A DNA stretch of 5,985 nucleotides from an uncultured Eubacteriales bacterium. GTDB taxonomy: Bacteria; Bacillota; Clostridia; Lachnospirales; Lachnospiraceae. The stretch covers positions 1 through 5,985 of the forward strand of contig ONXW01000262.1 of assembly GCA_900321915.1 (NCBI GenBank), given 5' to 3'. Under the pieces are notes generated by a model that had not been told where the DNA came from, did no database searches, and saw nothing but the letters and a program-made list of their open reading frames with translations. A program made the position numbers and the translations under genes. Below, piece by piece: positions 5,774-5,985 of this stretch (position 1 is its first letter; the number at the start of each line of letters is the position of its first letter).

Positions 5774-5985
5774 ATGGATCAGTCAGCATATTTAAACACT
5801 GTCCTCGCAAAATACGCGGGGACCTTTGATATAGAGAAGGACCGGGAGACGGACGGCCGGAAATACGCAGCCTACGCTTATTTTTCCTCCCTGGGGGAAA
5901 AATATGTCCTGGTAAAAAAAGCCAGGCTGTGGGCAGTGAAAGCTTATGAGCATGCTTTTTTCCTGTATGAAGACAGCTGTACGCC
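5774..5985 (+). CDS. Unrecognised protein, N-terminal part (cut by window edge)
   Basis: An open frame of 70 codons from the ATG at 5774 continues past the right edge, beginning MDQSAYLNTVLAKYAG. I do not recognise the family. The visible part is soluble in character: no signal peptide or membrane span, a mix of charged (Lys, Glu, Asp, Arg) and aromatic residues (eight Tyr in 70), with a YVLVKKARLWAVKAYEHAFF segment at about residues 47-66 that looks like a strand followed by a helix. Codon use matches the neighbouring genes. The ATG is the only start in this frame after the TAA at 5744. The Shine-Dalgarno is weak: CGGGG at 5761-5765 (8-base gap) or GGAAGGCGG at 5750-5758 (15-base gap). A terminator behind the preceding gene and a candidate promoter suggest an independent unit. 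Confidence 0.65.
   Translation, partial: MDQSAYLNTVLAKYAGTFDIEKDRETDGRKYAAYAYFSSLGEKYVLVKKARLWAVKAYEHAFFLYEDSCT

Overview
The window looks like chromosomal DNA of a Gram-positive, fairly GC-rich anaerobe of the Clostridia, most likely Lachnospiraceae-like. The basis is strong AAGGAGG-type Shine-Dalgarno sites, sigma-A-type promoters, AT-rich spacers between GC-rich genes, a CsoR operator with the core known from Bacillus subtilis copZA, and a fused homocysteine methyltransferase/methylenetetrahydrofolate reductase of the YitJ type. The family-level placement is inference. No mobile element, CRISPR array, tRNA or rRNA was seen.

Layout: positions 1-500 (minus strand) hold the first 166 codons of an NhaC-family Na+/H+ antiporter, which runs off the left edge. 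A roughly 195-base divergent spacer carries a promoter for each direction. The csoR-side promoter contains a near-textbook CsoR operator between its -35 and -10 boxes. Rightward, csoR (695-985) and copA (1009-3612) form a self-regulated copper-efflux operon. CsoR represses it and copper relieves the repression. CopA is a P1B-1 Cu(I) ATPase with one N-terminal metal-binding domain and a complete CopZ-like domain fused at its C-terminus. That domain begins at an in-frame ATG preceded by a Shine-Dalgarno-like AAGGAG, so a free 69-residue chaperone may also be made. A strong GC-rich hairpin closes the operon.

A separate transcription unit follows: an extended -10 promoter, a very short leader with no room for a SAM riboswitch, and a 607-residue YitJ-like bifunctional enzyme of methionine/one-carbon metabolism (3726-5549). 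It ends at a clear Rho-independent terminator (5606-5632). A further AT-rich spacer with candidate promoter elements leads to the first 70 codons of an unrecognised protein (5774 to the right edge).

Most of the window is ordinary housekeeping and stress-response content. The most interesting point is the apparent copA-copZ gene fusion that keeps what looks like the old copZ start site.
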